A DNA stretch of 64,000 nt from Stieleria magnilauensis. GTDB lineage: Bacteria > Planctomycetota > Planctomycetia > Pirellulales > Pirellulaceae. Within the stretch, counting starts at the first letter, position 1; every line of letters begins with the position of its first letter. The notes under the pieces were generated by a model that was not told the origin of the DNA, searched no databases, and worked only from the letters and a program-made list of their open reading frames with translations. A program made the position numbers and the translations under genes. The DNA lies in NCBI GenBank assembly GCA_007753675.1, contig CP036432.1, forward strand, positions 470,394 to 534,393, read 5' to 3'. This document shows, piece after piece, positions 63,058-64,000 of this stretch.

Positions 63058-64000
63058 TAGGGTGCCAACACACGTCGGCTGGTCATCGGACGCAGTTGGA
63101 TCGGTTCTTCGTGACTGACCGGTCGCAATCCGCTGCCCACCGCTCGTTCGGGCTTTTGGGGCAATTGCGTCGGTGTCTTGGGCGCGGGGTAAACCGGTTG
63201 GTAGGTCTTCGCGATCATTCGGCTGGCACGTTCCAGCATCGGCCGGATGGAACCGTATTGCCGTCGCAAACGAGCAGCGTCCTCCTCGAAGGGATCATCC
63301 AAGTCCTCCAGATCATCCAACGCATCAAAGATCGAACCTTCTTTTTTCGGTTGCGTTGGGGGTTCGACCGGGTTCGGCGTGGGCGGCATGTCCGGTAGCG
63401 AGGGAGGCGTGAACTGCGGATCGCTGAGAGGATCCGGCGAATCGGAGCCCGGTTCGGGAAGGGGCATCGCAGGCGTTGCCGGGCGCGGCGTCGGAACCGG
63501 TTCGGCAGGGATCGTCGGCGGTGGAGTGAGTGTGGGGCGGCCCGTTGGTTCCGCTGCTGGTGGGACGGCGGGGGTCTCTTGACGGCGCGACGATTGAGTG
63601 GGGTCGGGGGGGGCCGGCGCGGCAGGCTTGGGTGTTTCAGGATTGGGCGTTGCTTGCTTCGGAGCAGCTTGTCTCGGCGCCGGCGCCAGTGGCGGGACGG
63701 TTGGCAATCGAGGCGCCGCGGTCGAGGGTGGCGCCAAGGGTTTGGTTGCCGCCGGTGGGTTGGGGATTTGCAACACCGGCGGAGTGGTTGATTCGAGGTC
63801 CGTCATCCAGGGGGCCGAATCACATCCGCCATCGCAGCCGTGCGTCGTGCATCCGGCGTTGCCGCAACGGTCCAGTCCCAGCAGCTTCTCGATGCCGCCG
63901 GCGACCGTGTCGAGTGTCTTGTAGATCGGGTTGGATGTCCGCCCCGTTTGTCCGCAGCTGCCACAGTCGCACGGGCCTTGATTGCCACTGGCGGAATAGG
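63042..64000 (-). CDS. Pro-rich, Cys-rich exported protein (5' end beyond the window)
   Basis: Family not recognised. The frame is open to the right edge, so the ATG at 63806 is probably internal. Upstream of it the frame reads GPCDCGSCGQTGRTSNPIYK, then a helix-like GGIEKLLGLDRCGNAGCTTH, then GCDGGCDSAPW: a cysteine-dense module typical of secreted planctomycete proteins. The middle 150 residues are Pro/Ala/Thr low-complexity, then PKKEGSIFDALDDLEDLDD, and a basic C terminus. The C-terminal part lacks any enzyme motif. It may be a cell-surface or envelope structural protein. It is convergent to the decahaem cytochrome gene with about 100 bp between. Confidence 0.65.
   Translation of the reverse strand, partial: YSASGNQGPCDCGSCGQTGRTSNPIYKTLDTVAGGIEKLLGLDRCGNAGCTTHGCDGGCDSAPWMTDLESTTPPVLQIPNPPAATKPLAPPSTAAPRLPTVPPLAPAPRQAAPKQATPNPETPKPAAPAPPDPTQSSRRQETPAVPPAAEPTGRPTLTPPPTIPAEPVPTPRPATPAMPLPEPGSDSPDPLSDPQFTPPSLPDMPPTPNPVEPPTQPKKEGSIFDALDDLEDLDDPFEEDAARLRRQYGSIRPMLERASRMIAKTYQPVYPAPKTPTQLPQKPERAVGSGLRPVSHEEPIQLRPMTSRRVLAPYRASR

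Overview
The window reads as a chromosomal segment of a planctomycete, most likely family Pirellulaceae (Rhodopirellula-like). The basis is high-GC coding, sparse Shine-Dalgarno sites with many GTG/TTG starts, a T2SS/type IV pilus-like operon with a PilM-PilN fusion, secreted beta-helix, BNR and PQQ-propeller proteins, a multihaem cytochrome cluster, a eukaryote-type UDP-glucose dehydrogenase and a Cys/Pro-rich secreted protein. I see no rRNA, tRNA or CRISPR array. Family assignments come from motif recognition only; no database was searched.

Layout. 1-1229: 3' part of a Na/phosphate cotransporter. 1238-11414 (minus): a compact secretion/pilus operon running from a degenerate receiver protein through the GspE/PilB ATPase, GspF/PilC platform, six small prepilin-like proteins, a PilM-PilN fusion and a PilO/GspM protein to a secretin. 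Divergent from it (11655-15660, plus) are a PilP/GspC-like lipoprotein and a large beta-helix protein that could be a secreted client. A perfect hairpin separates these from a convergent Wza-type export lipoprotein and a second lipoprotein (15826-18422, minus).

18835-43961 (plus) is a roughly 25-kb exopolysaccharide/capsule locus. It holds an initiating polyprenyl-phosphate sugar-1-phosphate transferase with an extra C-terminal domain, a NusG/RfaH-type antiterminator, enzymes for UDP-glucuronate and GDP-fucose, two O-antigen polymerase/ligase-like membrane proteins, a Wzx flippase, at least six glycosyltransferases, three methyltransferases (two FkbM), a Zn-dehydrogenase/Gfo-Idh-MocA fusion and a heparinase II/III-like protein. 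With the Wza-like protein next door, the logic is Wzx/Wzy-dependent synthesis. The chain-length regulator/kinase (Wzc/Wzz) is not in the window.

44108-52890 is more mosaic: a lower-GC acyltransferase 3 gene, MogA, an M24 peptidase, a complete IS4-superfamily element flanked by a 20-bp direct repeat, then a set of exported proteins (SGNH hydrolase, PQQ-like propeller, BNR protein). 52976-55961 holds housekeeping genes (rsmA, riboflavin synthase, eno). 56176-57586 is an unassigned ATPase plus partner.

57992-62941 is the most intriguing unit: a cyclic-nucleotide-binding protein fused to a four-cluster ferredoxin, a membrane protein with two His pairs spaced like a di-haem cytochrome b, and a ten-CxxCH cytochrome c. 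Together they look like a cNMP-sensing electron-transfer complex. The window ends in a Pro/Cys-rich protein on the minus strand whose frame stays open to the right edge. Short dispersed repeats and hairpins sit between convergent gene ends.
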